From Todiramphus chloris collaris (Eukaryota; Chordata; Aves; Coraciiformes; Alcedinidae): DNA of 64,000 nucleotides. The position numbers were made by a program, and so were the translations under genes. The notes beneath the pieces are model-generated. The model did not search any database and had not been told where the DNA came from. It was given only the letters and a program-made list of their open reading frames with translations. The number at the start of each line of letters is the position of its first letter. Within the stretch, counting starts at the first letter, position 1. Shown here in pieces: positions 60,721 to 64,000 of the stretch. The stretch covers positions 4,622,893 through 4,686,892 of the forward strand of contig JANVCC010000174.1 in NCBI GenBank assembly GCA_025345505.1, given 5' to 3'.

Positions 60721-63365
60721 TGATACCAGCTACAGCAGTTCCTTAGACAACCTCACCATGCATAAGGTCACACAGTAAATATTTCTGTTGCTCATTCTGA
60801 GGTGCCAAAATTTACTCGAAAAAGAAATGAAACTGAAATAGGACTTTTAACTTAGCTGGTAACAAGGCACACTGGATACAAGCTACAGCCTGAACTGCGG
60901 AGATTGACGGGAGCAAACAAAACAAAGCGAAGTTGAAAGAGAAGCAGCCTAAAATGAGTCCTGCTGGTGATACTGGGACAGAAACATTTCAGGCTGTGGG
61001 CACAGATGGGTGCAGATAGCAGGGCAGACCCGGCTCGTCCTGCCTCATTAGTTCACCAGTTGTTTGAAGAGCGCTGGCCACTCCTGCCAGAGCCGCAGAG
61101 GAAATGGTGAGGGGAAGAGGACAACATGGAGAGTTTCCCAGACTGGAGCTAGCACAGGGAGATAGCAACCAGATGGAAACTGTCAGTAAGAGGGAGGCTA
61201 TTGCTACTGCTGCCTGCAAAAGGACAGAGGAGGGAACGAAGGCAAAGAGAGGGGAAGAGGCTGAGTGAGAGATGGTTTTCACCGAAGAGCAGATAATGAC
61301 AAAAGTGGGGAAGGGGTGTGTGAGTAGATGTGGGTCAGAGGAGCCTGGCTCCACAGCATGCTAACAAACAAGAACTTTGTTACTGGAAAAACAACCGAGT
61401 TTACAAAATTTATTTTACATTTATCCAGGGACAAAATAGGGATCTTTCAGCATTTGCGTTAAAATCCGGACAGATTTGGTCTCCAAAATACTTGGTAAAC
61501 AGGGCAATTGCTTGGGATAAAGGTGCAGGTTTAGGTTTCTGCCTGCTTAATCTGGAGTGCTGGGATTTAAACCTGAAGACAGCCCCACGTAGGCAGATGC
61601 AACACCCCAGGCGCAACGAACACCAGTTCTCTGGCAGAGGGAGGACGCTGGGGAGAGCAACTTCTTTTCTAGCCTGACAGTACAGCACTCACCTGCAATG
61701 AGGGGCATGCAGGATAAAACTCCTGCTCTCTACCAGGCAAGGTTCCCCAACCATCACACGTTTAGCTATTTTGAGGTGGATCTGTGGTTTGGATGAGAAA
61801 CTGAGAAAACTTACACAAAAGTTCCTGCCAGGTGTACCCAAGACTTTTTTTATTCTTGGAGCTCAGAAATGAAGAGTGGCCCCAAGCAGGCACCTACTAA
61901 GTCAAGGCAGTCTGTCAAAACCAGCAATGCTGCCTCTGTTAGGCGAGCCTCGCTCCGGGAGGAGGACAGCAGCTGAGGGCAGTCAGTTCACTTCCCAGCC
62001 AATACCCAACTCAGATCTTGGCATCCCATTCACTTGCCTGTCCCTTCCCTGTGGGAGCTCCCCAAGTGCTGTTTGTCCTGTGCTGAAGGATCGCTTCTGT
62101 CACTCTGTCCTCGGCCACGGGATCCTCATAACAGCGCGGATGCGTGGCCTCCTGACCTCTCCATGCAGTTATTTTAGTGCTGGATGCACCTTCCCTGATT
62201 TCTGATCTTACTCCATCGAATGAGTTAAGACACCTCACAAACGAGTATTTTGCTAATGAGTAATGTGCACCTCAGCATTTTTTATTTCTGCTGCAAAATA
62301 CAAAATCATCCTTTAATACTTTGTTCAAAAAGGCTTTTGTTTCTTACATTGTATTCTTTAATCTTTGAGCTTCAAGAATGGGTAGCTGTACCTGCGGTTT
62401 AGAATGTGCTTAGCTGAGTCCATAGGAGGACTTAAGTCATGTCATATGGGGCTACAAAGTGGTGAAAAAATAGGAACGTGCATAAGCATTTTCACGACTG
62501 GGTCCTCAGCTTTCTTGAGGAACAAATGGTGGTAGGAGATGGTTTGTACTTACACCCATTCCTTTGAGGATGTGATTTTCATTACGCCACTGGATTTTTT
62601 GATGCATCTTTGTGACCAGAAGTCTTCATTAGGGTTACTGGCAATTTCTTTAATGTTGTCAAAGCAAAGACTGAAATAAGAGTAGTTGAGTTTGGGTGTA
62701 TGTGGTGCAACTGGCACATGGGTCTAGTTACTTCGTTTTGACTCCACTTCAGTGGAGATCATTCCCTAGTCTTGCAACTTGTACATGTGTTTGTTTGTTT
62801 GGGTTTGTTGGGTTTTTTTTTTTTACTTTATCCAAAGTCATTCTGTCCTGCAATATAATATTTATGTATTCTTAGTGTAACTGAAAATACTGTCCATGCA
62901 TTACACTGTAGTTGAAGAGTTCATTCAGATAACATGTTTAGGATGCCACGATCTTTGTGCCGTCTGTGGACATTATTCCTGAGAAGAGCAAGCAAGGCTG
63001 TTTTCTAGCTTTACTTCCTTGCTTGTTTGTTGCCAGGAGTGATGGCTGTTCAGTACCAGGGAAGATCAGTGCCTTTCTAGGTGATCTGACATGAAGAGTG
63101 AGATTCCTAACTGCAGTTTTTAACGAGTCTGGAAGCTCTCGTAAAGCAGAGTTTTAACTTGACCTCTCATAACTAACGATCATGCTTTGCTCTCAGGGCT
63201 AAAAAGAACAGCTGCTTTGCAGTGATCCCTGAGCTGGTACCTGCATGTAGGCTTGTGCAACTCTCTTTGTTGCAAAGGTAGGGCAGTAACCTTCAGAAGG
63301 GATTAATTCAGTTGGAGTTACCCGTTTACTCTGAAAATGATAAAAGCAGCTCGTGAGAAGACGCA
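60721..63365. other. Non-coding sequence, no gene recognised
   Basis: A purine-rich stretch lies at about 61075-61330. Its complement gives a hydrophobic 121-codon minus frame (60989-61354), which I attribute to pyrimidine-rich codons and do not call. A GT/T-rich tract lies at 62787-62824. No repeats or RNA genes were recognised. Confidence 0.6.
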
Positions 63366-63370
63366 AGCTG

Positions 63371-63478
63371 TCTTGGTCGTCTTGGTGTATAGATGCTGTC
63401 TATACAGATGCTTGGTGTATAGGTGCTGTCGTCTTCTATACATCTGTACACCAAGCTGTTGTCTTGGTGTATCGATGA
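63371..63478. repeat. Local direct and inverted repeat cluster
   Basis: CTTGGTGTATAGATGCTGTC (63381-63400) recurs with one change at 63411-63430 (30-bp period), a partial copy lies at 63463-63477, and an inverted, diverged copy lies at 63436-63455. The inverted copy can pair with 63411-63425, giving a short hairpin. It looks like a small local duplication with inversion; no known element is recognised. Confidence 0.7.
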
Positions 63479-63579
63479 AGTCAGGTTCTGCGGTCAGGGG
63501 TTGCGGTGCCTGGTGGCTGAGGCACTTCAGGGTTTTTACAGAGGTGTGTCTCAGTGGTGTACAGCACAGCACCGCTCGA

Positions 63580-64000
63580 AGCCCTCGAGTGTGTGCTGGA
63601 TCCATCGCCCCGAATGTGCGTTTGCTGCGGGCCAGGCCTCGCTCTGCCCCTCGCCCCGCAGCCCGCGTAGGCAGGAGCCGGCCCCGGTGGGGGTCTCGCT
63701 GTCACCCGTGGCATCCAGGAATGATCCCTCACACACCGTTTCCTCCCGGGCCTCTGCTGGGAAGGGGCCCTGTGTTGTTTCATGATGCTAGATGCAGTTT
63801 TTCCTCCCCGGGAGCCTTGAAAAATCACGCGGCTTCATCTCTCTCGGTGCGTGCACGCCCGTTGAAATAAAAGCCACGGTTCAAGCCCTCTGGGGTGCAA
63901 GCAGCACTCGCTCCCTGCCACTGCCCTCCCGGAGACTAATCTGTGACAGGCAGGCAAGGCCCCTCACTCAGCGGTTCACCGGTGGAATTTCTCCCGGACT
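63580..64000. other. CpG-rich segment at the right edge
   Basis: CpG density rises clearly around 63590-63730 and stays moderate to the window end. It may be a further CpG island or the beginning of one beyond the window. Several overlapping frames up to 177 codons (63337-63870, +) run through it because of GC content; they include the low-complexity repeat cluster and show no domain. Confidence 0.45.

Noticed and set aside
60989-61354. Hydrophobic 121-codon minus-strand frame resembling a membrane protein
   Set aside because: The hydrophobic residues follow from pyrimidine-rich codons over a purine-rich + strand stretch; no family is recognised.
63337-63870. 177-codon plus-strand frame at the right edge
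   Set aside because: It begins in the local repeat cluster and continues in CpG-rich sequence, where open frames occur on both strands; no domain.

Overview
This window looks like non-coding DNA from a bird, or less likely another sauropsid. The main evidence is two recognisable 3' ends of CR1 LINEs (about 28.5 kb and 34.9 kb), plus a much older, diverged CR1 copy near 22.9 kb and tails resembling the L2/MIR group (4.9 kb; weaker at 9.45 kb and 28.2 kb). Interspersed repeats are sparse, as is usual for bird genomes. I recognise no protein-coding exon. The open reading frames are short, overlap on both strands, lack recognisable domains, and are longest where GC-rich or low-complexity sequence suppresses stop codons. 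I found no tRNA, rRNA, CRISPR array, known microRNA or bacterial-type gene. I could not identify the gene this region belongs to.

Layout. About 0.1-3.6 kb is a large CpG island with promoter character: CpG-dense blocks, a homopurine-homopyrimidine tract (1.11-1.17 kb), a G-rich stretch (2.0-2.4 kb), consensus splice donors on the + strand (463/464 and 2294/2295), and a cluster of homeodomain TAATTA-type sites on its right shoulder (3.59-3.66 kb). From 3.7 to 64 kb the sequence is AT-leaning and intergenic- or intron-like. AT-rich blocks with a conserved-element look (6.8-7.4, 16.9-17.45, 22.1-22.8, 42.06-42.3, 43.6-44.4, 47.0-47.3, 52.6-53.6 and 58.9-60.7 kb) alternate with ordinary unique sequence and small CpG clusters (36.0, 48.4, 50.7, 63.6 kb). 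A 33-bp minisatellite at 24.2 kb is interrupted by a 10-N assembly gap.

Interpretation (inference). A big CpG island next to about 60 kb without genes, dotted with candidate conserved elements, is the usual arrangement around a developmental regulator gene, either its long first intron or its flanking regulatory desert. Long T runs clearly outnumber long A runs on the + strand, which fits rightward transcription of a large intron or long non-coding RNA starting near the left edge. No undescribed system with protein components is visible. The best leads are the possible long + strand transcript, the unusual DNA structures in the CpG island, the paired E-box elements (14.9 kb and 48.5 kb), the collapsed minisatellite and a local inverted/direct repeat cluster at 63.4 kb.
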